Source: Rhodoferax sp. (GTDB lineage Bacteria > Pseudomonadota > Gammaproteobacteria > Burkholderiales > Burkholderiaceae_C). Taken from it: a stretch of 37,085 bases of DNA. Positions 6,406-15,644 of the stretch are shown here, in pieces. The position numbers and the translations under genes are program-made. The DNA lies in the NCBI RefSeq assembly GCF_014859475.1, contig NZ_JACUUE010000007.1:1-37085 (forward strand), in the 5' to 3' direction. Positions within the stretch are counted from its first letter, which is position 1. Every line of letters starts with the position of its first letter. The notes under the pieces were generated by a model. It saw nothing but the letters and a program-made list of their open reading frames with translations. It made no database searches and was not told the origin of the DNA.

Positions 6406-7878
6406 TTAGTTCTCTTTTTTCTCTTCGGTGCGCTCGACCAGTGTCTTGCTGGCAATCACAGGCAGACCTTTGAGTTGGTTCAAGGCTTGTGTCAGGGGAA
6501 AGTCCTTGTCTGAACCCAGTTCAGGCAAGCGGCGTTCGGACGCTGGTTTTTTCATTTCTTCTTCGAGCTTGATGCGGGCTTCTTCGCGCGCTTTCTCGCG
6601 CGCCGCGTCCTTGACCTCGTCGCCCTGACCGCTGCTCAGGTGTTTTTCCAGGTCGGCCTCGCGCGTGCGCAGCGCGGCAAAAAGGTTGCCGTCGGCCGAC
6701 TCATCGACCATCACGTCGGGCACGATGCCCTTGGCCTGGATCGACTTGCCGCTGGGCGTGTAGTAACGGCTGGTGGTGAGCTTGAGTGCGGCGGTGGGGC
6801 AGTTGTCCATGCGGAAGGCCGGGTCCAGGCAGACGGCGGTTTGCACCGAGCCCTTGCCAAACGTCTGGTTGCCGAGCAGCGTGGCACGCTGGTGGTCTTG
6901 CAGGGCACCGGCCACGATCTCGCTGGCCGATGCCGAGCCTTCGTTGACCAGCACCACCAGCGGCACAGTCTTGAGTGCACCGCGGGTGACTTCTTCCAGA
7001 CGTTTCAATGGATCGGCACCGCCGCGGCGCTGGTAATAGCGCGGCGATGCCTTATAGGTGAACTTGCTGTCGGCGAGCTGGCCGTTGGCTGACACCACGG
7101 TCACGTTCTCGGGCAGAAAAGCGGCCGAAATAGCGACCGCCGCATCCAGGTAGCCACCCGGATCGTTGCGCAAGTCGAGCACCAGGCCCTTGAGCTTTGG
7201 TTCCTGCTTGTAAATGTCTTCGACCTTGCGCGCAAAGTCGGCCACCGTGCGCTCCTGGAACTGGCTGATGCGCACCCAGGCGTAGCCGGGCTCGATCACT
7301 TTTGCCTTGACGCTTTGGGTCTTGATTTCGGCACGCGTGATGGTGACTGAAAAAGTGCGGCTTTCGTCCTTGCGGAAGATGCTCAAGATCACCTTGGTGT
7401 CGGGCTCGCCGCGCATGCGCTTGACGCCTTCGTTGAGCGTCATGCCTTTCACGGGCGTGTCGTCAATCTTGACGATCAGGTCATTGGGCTTGAGCCCGGC
7501 GCGGTCGGCTGGTGAGTCTTCAATGGGCGAGACCACCTTGATGAGCCCGTCTTCCTGGGAAATCTCGATGCCCACGCCGACAAACTTGCCGGTGGTGCCT
7601 TCGTTGAAATCCTGCAGCGCTTTTTTGTCGAGATAGACCGAGTGCGGGTCCAGCCCGGCCACCATGCCGGCAATGGCATCGGTGATGAGTTTCTTTTCAT
7701 CGACCGGCTCGACGTAATTGGTTTTGACCATGCCGAATACCGCCGCAAGCTGCTGCAGCTCTTCGAGCGGCAAGGGCGCCAGCGCGCCGCGCGCCACCGT
7801 TTGCAAGGACACGGTGGTCAATGCGCCGGCAAATACGCCGACCGAGATCCAGCCGGCGACTTTCAATTTATATCCCAT
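6406..7878 (-). CDS. C-terminal processing protease (S41 family, CtpA/Prc-like)
   Basis: A 490-residue periplasmic serine protease. An N-terminal membrane or signal segment (VAGWISVGVFAGALTTVSL) precedes a helical region ending in GLDPHSVYLD. A PDZ domain follows at about residues 85-170 (FVGVGIEI, PADRAGLKPNDLIVKI), then the S41 core with the nucleophile in NEGSASASEIVAGAL and the Lys in TFGKGSVQ. The charged C-terminal tail is rich in Glu, Lys and Arg. Such proteases trim C-termini of envelope proteins and control peptidoglycan hydrolases. The ATG at 7878 is chosen over the track start because it begins the signal segment and has GGAATC just upstream. It lies between gpmA and the moeB-like gene. 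Confidence 0.9.
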   Translation of the reverse strand: MGYKLKVAGWISVGVFAGALTTVSLQTVARGALAPLPLEELQQLAAVFGMVKTNYVEPVDEKKLITDAIAGMVAGLDPHSVYLDKKALQDFNEGTTGKFVGVGIEISQEDGLIKVVSPIEDSPADRAGLKPNDLIVKIDDTPVKGMTLNEGVKRMRGEPDTKVILSIFRKDESRTFSVTITRAEIKTQSVKAKVIEPGYAWVRISQFQERTVADFARKVEDIYKQEPKLKGLVLDLRNDPGGYLDAAVAISAAFLPENVTVVSANGQLADSKFTYKASPRYYQRRGGADPLKRLEEVTRGALKTVPLVVLVNEGSASASEIVAGALQDHQRATLLGNQTFGKGSVQTAVCLDPAFRMDNCPTAALKLTTSRYYTPSGKSIQAKGIVPDVMVDESADGNLFAALRTREADLEKHLSSGQGDEVKDAAREKAREEARIKLEEEMKKPASERRLPELGSDKDFPLTQALNQLKGLPVIASKTLVERTEEKKEN

Positions 7879-7959
7879 TGTGATTCCAGAGCGTGTGAGC
7901 TTTTTGAAAGCGTCGATTAGAGCGAAGCACCGCGTCGGGGTTCCCCAGCGGCGCAAAAG

Positions 7960-8703
7960 TTACTGTTTTCCTTGGGCCGCTACGGCAGCGGCAGCCTTGG
8001 CCGCGGCTTCGGCGTCACCCAGATAGTAATGGCGAATCGGTTTTAGCTGGTCGTCGAGTTCATAAACCAGCGGTATGCCATTGGGGATATTCAGGCCCAC
8101 GATGTCGCTGTCAGAGATATTGTCGAGGTACTTGACCAGCGCCCGGATCGAATTGCCGTGGGCGGCAACCACCACGCGCTTGCCCGTCCGGATCGCTGGC
8201 GCCAGCGCTTCGTTCCAGAACGGCATGACGCGGGCCACCGTGTCTTTCAGGCATTCTGTCAGCGGCACCTGCTCGGGCGCGAGCTTGGCGTAACGCAGGT
8301 CGCCGCGTTCGCAGCGCGGGTCGGCAGGTTCCAGTGGCGGCGGTGGCGTGTCGTAGCTGCGCCGCCAGATCAGCACTTGCGCATCGCCGTACTCTTTGGC
8401 CACCTCGGCTTTGTTGAGGCCTTGCAGCGCGCCGTAGTGGCGCTCATTGAGACGCCAGCTGTTCACCACTGGCAGCCAGGTGCGGTCCATTTCGTCAAGC
8501 ACGTGCCACAGGGTGCGGGTGGCACGCTTGAGCACGCTGGTGTAGGCGATGTCGAAGTCGTAGCCTTCGGCCTTGAGCAGGCGCCCGGCAAAGATGGCTT
8601 GTTCCAGCCCGGTGGGGGTCAGGTCCACGTCGGTCCAGCCGGTAAAACGGTTTTCCAGGTTCCAGGTGGATTCGCCGTGGCGAATCAAAACGAGTTTGTG
8701 CAT
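7960..8703 (-). CDS. gpmA: 2,3-bisphosphoglycerate-dependent phosphoglycerate mutase
   Basis: A 247-residue glycolytic enzyme interconverting 3- and 2-phosphoglycerate. The phospho-accepting His is in [10 protein letters not shown] at the N-terminus. Other marks are [52 protein letters not shown] and [14 protein letters not shown] with the second active-site His. The tail is an alanine-rich extension ([17 protein letters not shown]), a common betaproteobacterial decoration. I place the start at 8703 ([11 protein letters not shown]); the track ORF adds 12 residues with no family match. It is divergent from the rhodanese-grxC-secB operon, a gene order familiar in Burkholderiales. Confidence 0.95.
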   Translation of the reverse strand: MHKLVLIRHGESTWNLENRFTGWTDVDLTPTGLEQAIFAGRLLKAEGYDFDIAYTSVLKRATRTLWHVLDEMDRTWLPVVNSWRLNERHYGALQGLNKAEVAKEYGDAQVLIWRRSYDTPPPPLEPADPRCERGDLRYAKLAPEQVPLTECLKDTVARVMPFWNEALAPAIRTGKRVVVAAHGNSIRALVKYLDNISDSDIVGLNIPNGIPLVYELDDQLKPIRHYYLGDAEAAAKAAAAVAAQGKQ

Positions 8704-8755
8704 GTTGATATAAAGGAATAAGTGCGGGCGTCGGTGCAATGCCGCTGCTGCATTC

Positions 8756-8761
8756 TAAAAT
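8756..8761 (+). promoter_or_regulatory. Possible -10 element upstream of the rhodanese operon
   Basis: TAAAAT sits inside a short palindrome GCATTCTAAAATGC (8750-8763) about 40 bases before the GTG start at 8801. It matches the sigma-70 -10 consensus at five of six positions. No good -35 hexamer stands 16-18 bases upstream, so the call is weak. Confidence 0.3.
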
Positions 8762-8800
8762 GCCGGGCTTGATACAAGTCCCTCACCTAGGAAATTACCC

Positions 8801-9208
8801 GTGAAATTTATTCTTGATAACTGGATGTTGATTGCCGTTGCCCTGTCAGCGGGCATCATGCTGATGATGCCCATGATCAAAGGCGCCGGCCAGGGTGCCT
8901 TGACGCCCGATGGCGCGGTACAACTGATCAACCGCGAAAAAGCGGTGGTGATCGACATTTGCGAGCCCAATGAATTTGCTGCCGGCCATGTGATCGGCGC
9001 CAAAAACATTCCCATGGGCCAACTGGAGGGCAAGCTGGTCGCCACGGTCAAGAACAAGGCATTGCCGGTGATTCTGGTGTGTCATTCGGGCGCGCGCAGC
9101 AGCCGCGCGCTGGGCATCGCCAAAAAACTGGGTTTTGAAAATGTGCAATCGCTGGCGGGTGGTCTGGGCGCCTGGCGTGCGGCCAATTTGCCGGTTGAAA
9201 AAGCCTGA
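8801..9208 (+). CDS. Membrane-anchored rhodanese-like protein
   Basis: A 135-residue protein with one N-terminal membrane segment (about residues 7-28) and a rhodanese domain. The active-site Cys94 is in VCHSGARS, a loop typical of sulfurtransferases. The gene order rhodanese-grxC-secB matches the YibN-type protein of proteobacteria. Its natural sulfur donor and acceptor are not known to me. The start is GTG at 8801 with AGGAAA upstream. It lies 15 nt before grxC, so one operon with redox and export genes is likely. Confidence 0.87.
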   Translation: MKFILDNWMLIAVALSAGIMLMMPMIKGAGQGALTPDGAVQLINREKAVVIDICEPNEFAAGHVIGAKNIPMGQLEGKLVATVKNKALPVILVCHSGARSSRALGIAKKLGFENVQSLAGGLGAWRAANLPVEKA

Positions 9209-9223
9209 ACAAAGGAAAATTTT

Positions 9224-9484
9224 ATGCAATCCGTGAAGATGTACACCACCGCCTTTTGCCCCTACTGCATTCGCGCCAAGCAACTCCTCAAGGCCCGTGG
9301 CGTCGAGGGCATTGAAGAAATCCGCATCGACCAGCACCCGGCTGAGCGCGACCAGATGATGGCCGCCACCGGTCGGCGCACCGTGCCGCAAATTTTCATC
9401 GGCAGCACCCACGTCGGCGGCTGCGATGATCTGGTGGCTTTGGATGCCCGTGGCGAGTTGCTGCCGCTGCTGCAGGCCGCCTGA
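9224..9484 (+). CDS. grxC: Glutaredoxin 3
   Basis: An 86-residue dithiol glutaredoxin that reduces disulfides with glutathione in the cytoplasm. The CPYC active site is at residues 12-15, followed by the TVPQIFIG cis-Pro loop and the GGCDDL glutathione-binding turn. Length matches GrxC (about 83-88 residues). It starts after AAAGGAAAA, a good ribosome binding site, and sits between the rhodanese gene and secB. Confidence 0.95.
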   Translation: MQSVKMYTTAFCPYCIRAKQLLKARGVEGIEEIRIDQHPAERDQMMAATGRRTVPQIFIGSTHVGGCDDLVALDARGELLPLLQAA

Positions 9485-9555
9485 GATAATCCGGCCAACA
9501 TTTACACGCACCATCACTGGCGCGGAAGTCTCATTTTTTAACTGAAAGACCCCCC

Positions 9556-10023
9556 ATGGCTGAAAACAAAGACCCTATTTTTCAAATTCAACGTGTCTAT
9601 CTCAAGGAAGCCTCGCTGGAGCAGCCTAATTCACCCGCGATCCTGCTGGAGCAAGAGCAGCCCACGGTTGATATCCAGTTGGGTGTCAACGCCGCACCCG
9701 TGGGTGAGGGCGTGTTTGAAGTGATGGTGACCGCCACGGTGCAAACCAAAATCAAGGACAAGACCGTGTTTCTGGTCGAAGCGACGCAAGCCGGCATTTT
9801 TGAGCTGCGCAACTTGCCGCAAGAGCAAATGGGCCCGATCCTGGGCATTGCCTGTCCGCAAATCGTCTATCCCTACCTGCGCGGCAATGTGGCCGACCTG
9901 ATCCAGCGCGGTGGTTTTCCGCCCGTGCATCTGTCGGAAATCAATTTCCAGGCCATGTACGAGCAACAGCAGAGCGCCCAGGCTGCCCAGGCTGCTCAAG
10001 CTGAGCCCGCACCGGCCCAGTAA
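9556..10023 (+). CDS. secB: Protein-export chaperone SecB
   Basis: A 155-residue homotetrameric chaperone that holds preproteins unfolded and hands them to SecA. Family features include [14 protein letters not shown] at the N-terminus, [10 protein letters not shown]-like strands ([12 protein letters not shown]), [16 protein letters not shown] and [11 protein letters not shown]. The C-terminal tail is Gln/Ala rich ([15 protein letters not shown]), typical of betaproteobacterial SecB. It follows grxC by 71 nt and precedes gpsA by 47 nt, the classic proteobacterial grxC-secB-gpsA order. Confidence 0.96.
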   Translation: MAENKDPIFQIQRVYLKEASLEQPNSPAILLEQEQPTVDIQLGVNAAPVGEGVFEVMVTATVQTKIKDKTVFLVEATQAGIFELRNLPQEQMGPILGIACPQIVYPYLRGNVADLIQRGGFPPVHLSEINFQAMYEQQQSAQAAQAAQAEPAPAQ

Positions 10024-10070
10024 ATTGGCTGCGCTGGCGTGCTCCTGATGCAGCGGCTAACACTTGACTC

Positions 10071-11099
10071 ATGATGAAAATCATTGTGCTTGGGGCTGGT
10101 GCATGGGGCACGGCGCTGGCAGTCAGTGCCAGTCAGCACCCGGACCGTCATGCGGTAACGCTGTGGGCGCGGGATGCCACGCAGTCGGGTTTGCTGCAAA
10201 CGCAGCATGAAAACCAGCGCTACCTGCCCGGCGTGGCTTTGCCGCCCAAACTGGCCTTTAGTGCGGCAGAGTTGGCCGAACTGCCTGCTTTGACCGACAG
10301 CGCCGATCTGGTGGTGGTGGCCACGCCGATGGCGGCTCTTCGGTCCATGCTGACGGTTTTGGCTGCTTGCAAGGCACCCGTGGCCTGGGTCTGCAAAGGG
10401 TTCGAGGCACCGGTTGCCTTTGAGGTCGGCCTGCTGGCCCATGAGGTGCAGGAACAAGTGGCGCCTGCTTTGCAAGCCGGCGTGCTCAGTGGCCCCAGCT
10501 TTGCGCTTGAAGTAGCACGGGGTCAGCCCACCGCGCTGGTGGCGGCCAGTGCCCACGACGCCGTGCGCCAGGCGCTGGTCAATGCCTTTCACGGGCCAAC
10601 GCTGCGGGTTTATGCCAATGATGACATCGTCGGCGTCGAGGTGGGTGGTGCCGTCAAAAACGTGCTCGCCATTGCCACCGGCCTGTGTGACGGCCTGGGT
10701 CTGGGGCTCAATGCCCGCGCCGCGCTGATCACCCGGGGTTTGGCAGAGATGACGCGCCTGGGGCTGGCGCTGGGCGCTCAGCCCGGCACCTTCATGGGCT
10801 TGAGCGGCCTGGGTGACCTGGTGCTGACCGCCACCGGCGACTTGTCGCGCAACCGCCAGGTGGGCTTGGCGCTGGCGCAGGGGCAAAGCCTGGCGCAAAC
10901 AACAGCCGCGCTCGGCCATGTCGCCGAAGGTGTTTACAGCGCCCGCACCGTGGTGCAGCGCGCCAACCACCTTGGCGTGGACATGCCGATCGCCAACGCG
11001 GTGGTGGCCTTGCTCGACGGCTTGTTGACCCCGCAACAGGCGGTGGCCGACTTGATGGGGCGCGAGCCCACGGTCGAGCAGCTTGACGCGGCATCCTGA
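10071..11099 (+). CDS. gpsA: Glycerol-3-phosphate dehydrogenase (NAD(P)+)
   Basis: A 342-residue cytosolic enzyme reducing dihydroxyacetone phosphate to sn-glycerol 3-phosphate for phospholipid synthesis. It shows the Rossmann [10 protein letters not shown] near residue 9, [37 protein letters not shown] with the catalytic Lys, and [14 protein letters not shown]. Two ATG codons are adjacent (10071 and 10074) and either may start translation. It supplies the backbone for lipids on which clsB of this window would act, though the two are not in one operon. Confidence 0.95.
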   Translation: MMKIIVLGAGAWGTALAVSASQHPDRHAVTLWARDATQSGLLQTQHENQRYLPGVALPPKLAFSAAELAELPALTDSADLVVVATPMAALRSMLTVLAACKAPVAWVCKGFEAPVAFEVGLLAHEVQEQVAPALQAGVLSGPSFALEVARGQPTALVAASAHDAVRQALVNAFHGPTLRVYANDDIVGVEVGGAVKNVLAIATGLCDGLGLGLNARAALITRGLAEMTRLGLALGAQPGTFMGLSGLGDLVLTATGDLSRNRQVGLALAQGQSLAQTTAALGHVAEGVYSARTVVQRANHLGVDMPIANAVVALLDGLLTPQQAVADLMGREPTVEQLDAAS

Positions 11100-11130
11100 A
11101 TTTGACATTTCAACCCCTGGACACCATGAC

Positions 11131-12009
11131 ATGACGGCTCATTCTGATTTCTCTCCCGCCTTTGTTGCCGAACTGGCCCGGGCCGATGTGGTCAGGGCCT
11201 TGCAGGAAGATGTGGGCGCTGGCGACCTGACCGCTGGTCTGGTGGACCCCACCTTGCGCGCCAGAGCCCGCGTGGTGGCGCGCGAAAGCGCCGTGATCTG
11301 CGGTCAACCCTGGGCTGAGGCCGCCTTGCGCCAGCTCGACCCCGAGGTCGATATCGCCTGGCTGGTGCCCGAGGGCCATCGCTGCAAAGCCGACCAGGTG
11401 GTGCTCGAAATTCACGGCCAGGCCAGGGCTATGCTGACGGCCGAGCGTACCGCGCTTAATTTCTTGCAACTGCTCAGTGCCGTGGCCAGTAAAACCAGCG
11501 ACTACGTGCAGGCCATTTGCGATGTGCCTGGCTCACACGCCCGCATTGTTGACACCCGTAAAACGCTGCCCGGTTTGCGTTTGGCGCAAAAGTACGCGGT
11601 CTTCGTGGGCGGCGGTGTCAACCACAGGCTGGGCTTGTATGACGCGGTGCTGATCAAGGAAAACCACATTGCCGCCGCCGGTGGCGTCACCGCCGTGCTG
11701 CAGCAGGCCGCGCGGGTGGCACCAAACGCCCGTTTTATCGAGATCGAGATCGAAACCCTGGCGCAACTCAGCGAGGCGCTCGATGCCGGCGCCAGCATGG
11801 TGTTGCTCGACAACATGGGCCTGTCGCAGTTGCATGAATCTGTGCAACTCAATGCCGGGCGCGCCATTCTGGAAGTGTCGGGCGGTGTCAACCTGTCGTC
11901 GGTGCGCGCCATTGCCTCCACCGGGGTGGACCGCATTTCGATTGGCACCTTGACCAAAGACATCAAGGCGGTTGATTTTTCGATGCGTTTTGCCACCGAG
12001 CTGCTATAA
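11131..12009 (+). CDS. nadC: Nicotinate-nucleotide pyrophosphorylase (carboxylating)
   Basis: A 292-residue enzyme converting quinolinate and PRPP to nicotinate mononucleotide in de novo NAD synthesis. Motifs are LQEDVGAGDLTAG, AERTALNFLQLLS, RIVDTRKTLPGLR with the substrate-binding Arg-Lys, and LIKENHIAAAG. Near the end are IEIEIETLAQL and LLDNM. The track ORF begins at 11083 inside gpsA; the ATG at 11131 begins the normal N-terminus. It is followed 42 nt later by nadA, which makes its substrate. Confidence 0.95.
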   Translation: MTAHSDFSPAFVAELARADVVRALQEDVGAGDLTAGLVDPTLRARARVVARESAVICGQPWAEAALRQLDPEVDIAWLVPEGHRCKADQVVLEIHGQARAMLTAERTALNFLQLLSAVASKTSDYVQAICDVPGSHARIVDTRKTLPGLRLAQKYAVFVGGGVNHRLGLYDAVLIKENHIAAAGGVTAVLQQAARVAPNARFIEIEIETLAQLSEALDAGASMVLLDNMGLSQLHESVQLNAGRAILEVSGGVNLSSVRAIASTGVDRISIGTLTKDIKAVDFSMRFATELL

Positions 12010-12051
12010 ACGACCGCTGGACACCTTGATTTTTGCGCCTCAGGAGGCAAC

Positions 12052-13173
12052 ATGAACATGGCCATGAAAGAAGTCGATTACGAACAGCCGCAGGCCGATG
12101 CCAGTGGCCCGGTCTGCGCCACCAAACACGCTTGGGCGCGGGTGCCGCTTGAGCCCGGCCCCGTGGAGCGGGCAGCTTTAAAAGACAAAATCCGCCGCCT
12201 GCTCAGGGAAAAAAACGCGGTCATGGTGTCACATTACTACGTGCACCCCGACCTGCAGGACCTGGCCGAGGCCACCGGTGGCCTGGTCAGCGATTCGCTG
12301 GAAATGGCGCGCTTTGGCCGCGACCATTCGGCGCAGACGCTGGTGGTGTCTGGCGTGCGTTTCATGGGCGAAACAGCCAAAATCCTGTCGCCGGAAAAAC
12401 GCGTGCTGATGCCCGACCTCGACGCCACCTGCTCGCTCGACCTGGGTTGCCCGGTGGACGAGTTCAGCGCCTTTTGCGATGCCCATCCCGATCGCACGGT
12501 GGTGGTCTATGCCAACACCAGTGCGGCGGTCAAGGCGCGCTCGGACTGGCTGGTCACGTCAAGCTGCGCGCTCGATATTGTGCGGGCGCTCAAGCACAAA
12601 GGGCACAAAATTTTGTGGGCGCCCGACCGCCACCTGGGTGGCTACATCCAGCGCGAAACCGGTGCCGACATGCTGATGTGGAACGGCTCCTGCATCGTCC
12701 ACGACGAGTTCAAGGCGAGCGAGTTGAAGCACCTGATGCAGCAGCATCCGGGCGCCAAAGTGCTGGTCCACCCCGAATCGCCTGCCGAGGTGGTGGCGCT
12801 GGCCGATGCGGTAGGCTCCACCTCGGCCATTCTCAAGGCGGCCCGTGAGATGGACGCTGACGTGTTCATTGTGGCCACCGACAACGGCATGATGCACAAG
12901 CTGCGCACGCTCAACCCGGGCAAACTGTTTCTGGAAGCGCCCACGGCGGGCAATAGCGCCAGCTGCAAGAGCTGCGCCCATTGCCCCTGGATGGCCATGA
13001 ACAGCCTGGCTGACGTGGCCCGCGTGCTGGAGACCGGCGCCAACGAGGTGTTTGTTGACCCGGTCATCATTCCGCGCGCGCGCTTGCCGATCGAGCGCAT
13101 GCTGGCGTTCACCTCGGCGCTCAAAGGCGGTCATGACGCCGGCAGTCTGGTGCCCAATATCGGGGCCGCCTGA
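12052..13173 (+). CDS. nadA: Quinolinate synthase A
   Basis: A 373-residue iron-sulfur enzyme that condenses iminoaspartate with dihydroxyacetone phosphate to quinolinate. Cluster cysteines can be assigned to [20 protein letters not shown] and the final [12 protein letters not shown], and the substrate site to [11 protein letters not shown] strong ribosome binding site (CAGGAGGCAAC) precedes the ATG. It forms a two-step NAD pathway unit with nadC. No nadB (aspartate oxidase) is in the window. Downstream lies a block of inverted repeats that may end the transcript. Confidence 0.96.
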   Translation: MNMAMKEVDYEQPQADASGPVCATKHAWARVPLEPGPVERAALKDKIRRLLREKNAVMVSHYYVHPDLQDLAEATGGLVSDSLEMARFGRDHSAQTLVVSGVRFMGETAKILSPEKRVLMPDLDATCSLDLGCPVDEFSAFCDAHPDRTVVVYANTSAAVKARSDWLVTSSCALDIVRALKHKGHKILWAPDRHLGGYIQRETGADMLMWNGSCIVHDEFKASELKHLMQQHPGAKVLVHPESPAEVVALADAVGSTSAILKAAREMDADVFIVATDNGMMHKLRTLNPGKLFLEAPTAGNSASCKSCAHCPWMAMNSLADVARVLETGANEVFVDPVIIPRARLPIERMLAFTSALKGGHDAGSLVPNIGAA

Positions 13174-13208
13174 GTTCTTTTGTTTGCACTCTGGGGGCAT
13201 TGGGGAGC

Positions 13209-13380
13209 GCCTCAGACGCGCTTCGCTTTGCGACATCGGCGCCCCACCCACTGCGCAACCGCTCTGCTTCAGTTTCGTGGCTCGCCAAACCCAGGCGCAT
13301 CAGGTCAATCGGGGTAAGGCGTGGGGCCGATGTCGCAAAGCGAAGCGCGTCTGAGGCCCCGCGCCTTACCCCGATTGACC
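13209..13380 (+). repeat. Interleaved inverted repeats after nadA
   Basis: Two inverted repeats cross each other in an A-B-A'-B' order. Arm A (13209-13240) is the exact reverse complement of A' (13326-13357), 32 bases. Arm B (13303-13321) is the exact reverse complement of B' (13362-13380), 19 bases, and extends inward with one mismatch. A-A' and B-B' cannot both form as simple nested hairpins, because A' lies in the B-B' loop. The block lies between convergent nadA and the DMT transporter and contains no credible gene. It may be a composite mobile or REP-like element, a terminator, or both. Confidence 0.8.
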
Positions 13381-13427
13381 CATCACAAGCACCAGAACGT
13401 CCTGACTGAACTCTGTCTTCCTGACGG

Positions 13428-14333
13428 TCAGCGCCGTGATGCTGACACCCAGATGCCGCCCACAATCAGCACAAACGCCAGCGCGTGGTAAAGGTGCGGC
13501 AATTCCCCTAAAAAGACCGCTGACAACACCGCTGTAAACAGAGGCACCAGATTGATGAAAAATCCGGCTACTGCCGGGCCAGCGCGTGCCACGCCAGCGC
13601 CATAGGCACGGTAAGCGAGCAGGGCAGGGCCAAGGGCCACGAACAGCAAAGCCGCAGCCAGGCCCCAACTCAAATCCAGCCGTCCCAGGCCCAAGGCCCA
13701 TTCCGCCCCTGCCGACAGGCTTGACCAGACCAGCCCAAGGGCAATCTGCGCCAGCAAAAAGGCCGACCAGTCGCGTCTGATTTCAGTGGGCTCGGTGGTC
13801 GGGTGCGCCAGCATCCAGCTGTAATAAGCCCAGGCGGCCGAGGCCAGCAACATGTACATATCGCCCGGCACCAACCGCACCTGCAACAGCACGTCAAGCT
13901 GGCCCCGGCTCAGCACCAGCATCACGCCGCCGATCGACAGCGCTGCACCCAGCCATTGCTTGCCCGAGATGCGCATGCCAAAAAACACCCGGCCAATCAA
14001 CAGCATCCAGACCGGCATACTGGCGCCCACCAGCGTGACATTGATTGGCGTGGAAGTGTTGAGTGACAAATACAGCAGCGCGTTGTAGCCGCCAATGCTC
14101 AACATGCCCAGCATGGCAAAACGCGGCCAGCTCTGCCACAGGGCACTGCCCCGGCGCAACACCGGCGCGGCCAGTGGCAGCAGCAGCGCAAAGGCGATGG
14201 CCCAACGCAGCAGGTTGAGCGTCATGGGCGAGATCAGTGGCGCAATCATGCGCCCCACCACAGCATTGCCGGCCCACAAAATGGGTGGCAGGGTCAATAA
14301 CACAAGGGTGCTGGGGTTGAGTTTGGCGTGCAT
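13428..14333 (-). CDS. DMT-superfamily (EamA) transporter
   Basis: A 301-residue inner-membrane protein with about ten hydrophobic helices in two EamA repeats. The first repeat has LPPILWAGNAVVGR and the second MLLASAAWAYYSWML, the usual WA-Y/S signatures. EamA exporters move amino acids, nucleotides or other small metabolites; the substrate here cannot be read. I start at the ATG at 14333 (MHAKLNPSTL), which places the first helix at the N-terminus; no clear ribosome binding site precedes it. The track ORF starts at a TTG at 14423 and would add 30 residues. It is divergent from the quinone oxidoreductase gene and convergent with nadA. Confidence 0.87.
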   Translation of the reverse strand: MHAKLNPSTLVLLTLPPILWAGNAVVGRMIAPLISPMTLNLLRWAIAFALLLPLAAPVLRRGSALWQSWPRFAMLGMLSIGGYNALLYLSLNTSTPINVTLVGASMPVWMLLIGRVFFGMRISGKQWLGAALSIGGVMLVLSRGQLDVLLQVRLVPGDMYMLLASAAWAYYSWMLAHPTTEPTEIRRDWSAFLLAQIALGLVWSSLSAGAEWALGLGRLDLSWGLAAALLFVALGPALLAYRAYGAGVARAGPAVAGFFINLVPLFTAVLSAVFLGELPHLYHALAFVLIVGGIWVSASRR

Positions 14334-14442
14334 GGGGAAAGACTGTAACAAGGCATTTGCCGTGGCCTGATGCACTCGCGACAGCGACCGCTGCCAAATC
14401 ATGGCAATATCTTGCAAATTCAACTTTTCAGGAATTCAAACC

Positions 14443-15438
14443 ATGACAACGAGCACCTCACGCGCCATTCGCATCGACCAACACGGCGGGCCGGAACAAC
14501 TCAAACTGGTGACCGTGACGGTCGGTGAGCCCGGCCCCGGCGAGATTCGCATTCGCCATCACGCGGTGGGGCTGAACTTTATCGACGTCTATCAGCGCAG
14601 CGGCTTGTACCCCATGACGCTGCCGCAGCAGCTTGGCATGGAAGCCGCCGGAGTGGTCGAAGCAGTGGGCGAGGGCGTGACACACCTCAAGGTGGGTGAC
14701 CGCGCCGCTTATGCCAGCCAGCCGCCGGGCAGCTATTGCGATGTGCGCGTGATGCCAGCCAAATGCGTCTGCAAGCTGCCCGATGCCATCTCGTTCGAGA
14801 CCGGTGCCGCCATGATGCTCAAGGGCCTCACGGCGCAGTATTTGCTCAAAAAAAACCAGCCCTTGGGCGGTTTACAGCCGGGAGATTTTGTGCTGTTTCA
14901 CGCCGCCGCCGGTGGTGTTGGCTTGATTGCCTGCCAATGGGCCAAGGCGATGGGCTTGCAGCTGATCGGCACGGCGGGCTCAGACGCCAAATGCGCGCTG
15001 GCCAAAGCCAATGGCGCGGCCTTTGTCATCAACTACAGCACCGAAGACTTTTTGGCGCGCGTCAAGGAAATTACCGGTGGCAAAGGCGTCAAGGTGGTCT
15101 ATGACTCGGTCGGCAAAGACACCTGGGACAAGTCGCTCGACTGCCTGGCGCCGTTTGGCCTGATGGTCAGCTTTGGCAATGCCTCCGGGCCGGTGGCGCC
15201 GTTTGCGCCGGGCATCCTTGGGCCCAAGGGCTCACTGTATTTGACGCGGCAAACCCTGTTTACCCACATTGCCAGCCGCGAGAGCACGCAGGCCATGGCT
15301 GACGATCTGTTTGAAGCCGTGACCAGCGGCAAGGTGCAGATTCACATCGACCAGCGCTACAAGCTTGAAGACGTGCAACAGGCGCACCGCGACCTGGAAG
15401 CGCGCAAGACCACCGCTTGCAGCATTCTGACCTTGTAA
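14443..15438 (+). CDS. qor: NADPH:quinone oxidoreductase (zeta-crystallin type)
   Basis: A 331-residue zinc-free medium-chain dehydrogenase. Marks are RIDQHGGPEQLKLV, HHAVGLNFIDVYQRSGLYP, GMEAAGVVEAVGEGV, the Rossmann AAAGGVGLIACQWAKAMG, and NYSTEDF with the Lys-bearing NADPH loop. It reduces quinones by one electron using NADPH. The ATG at 14443 follows CAGGAATTC, a good ribosome binding site; upstream parts of the track ORF belong to the intergenic region. It is monocistronic and converges on lspA across a hairpin. Confidence 0.9.
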   Translation: MTTSTSRAIRIDQHGGPEQLKLVTVTVGEPGPGEIRIRHHAVGLNFIDVYQRSGLYPMTLPQQLGMEAAGVVEAVGEGVTHLKVGDRAAYASQPPGSYCDVRVMPAKCVCKLPDAISFETGAAMMLKGLTAQYLLKKNQPLGGLQPGDFVLFHAAAGGVGLIACQWAKAMGLQLIGTAGSDAKCALAKANGAAFVINYSTEDFLARVKEITGGKGVKVVYDSVGKDTWDKSLDCLAPFGLMVSFGNASGPVAPFAPGILGPKGSLYLTRQTLFTHIASRESTQAMADDLFEAVTSGKVQIHIDQRYKLEDVQQAHRDLEARKTTACSILTL

Positions 15439-15525
15439 TTCCATTTCTAAATCATCCGCGTCGTTGTTGCTTCGCCTTGTCGTGCGACAGCACTGTCTGC
15501 GGCTGCGCGCCTGGGAGCCTGGGAG

Positions 15526-15608
15526 CCTGGGCGGCAGAGCGTTCTGCGCAGGTAAAAGGAGGAGCCCGCAGGGCGGGGGACACGCAGCAGAAAGCTCTGC
15601 CGCCCAGG
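15526..15608 (+). repeat. 22-bp inverted repeat between qor and lspA
   Basis: Arms 15526-15547 and 15587-15608 are reverse complements at 21 of 22 positions, with a 39-base GC-rich loop. The convergent position between the stops of qor and lspA suggests a bidirectional terminator, but there is no T-run on either side. A REP-type repeat is equally likely. Upstream the unit GGGAGCCT is repeated twice. Confidence 0.7.
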
Positions 15609-15644
15609 CGCTTGGACACAAGTGATTTGGAAACGCAATAAGCT

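Noticed and set aside
5402-6409. 335-residue + frame across the nuclease and moeB-like genes
   Set aside because: Spans two real genes in other frames and shows only low-complexity Arg/Ala/His sequence.
9996-11132. 378-residue frame antisense to gpsA
   Set aside because: Shadow of gpsA; no motif seen.
13200-13409. 69-residue frame in the repeat block after nadA
   Set aside because: Its protein is just the translated inverted repeat (LRFATSAP and its reverse); no start signal or family.
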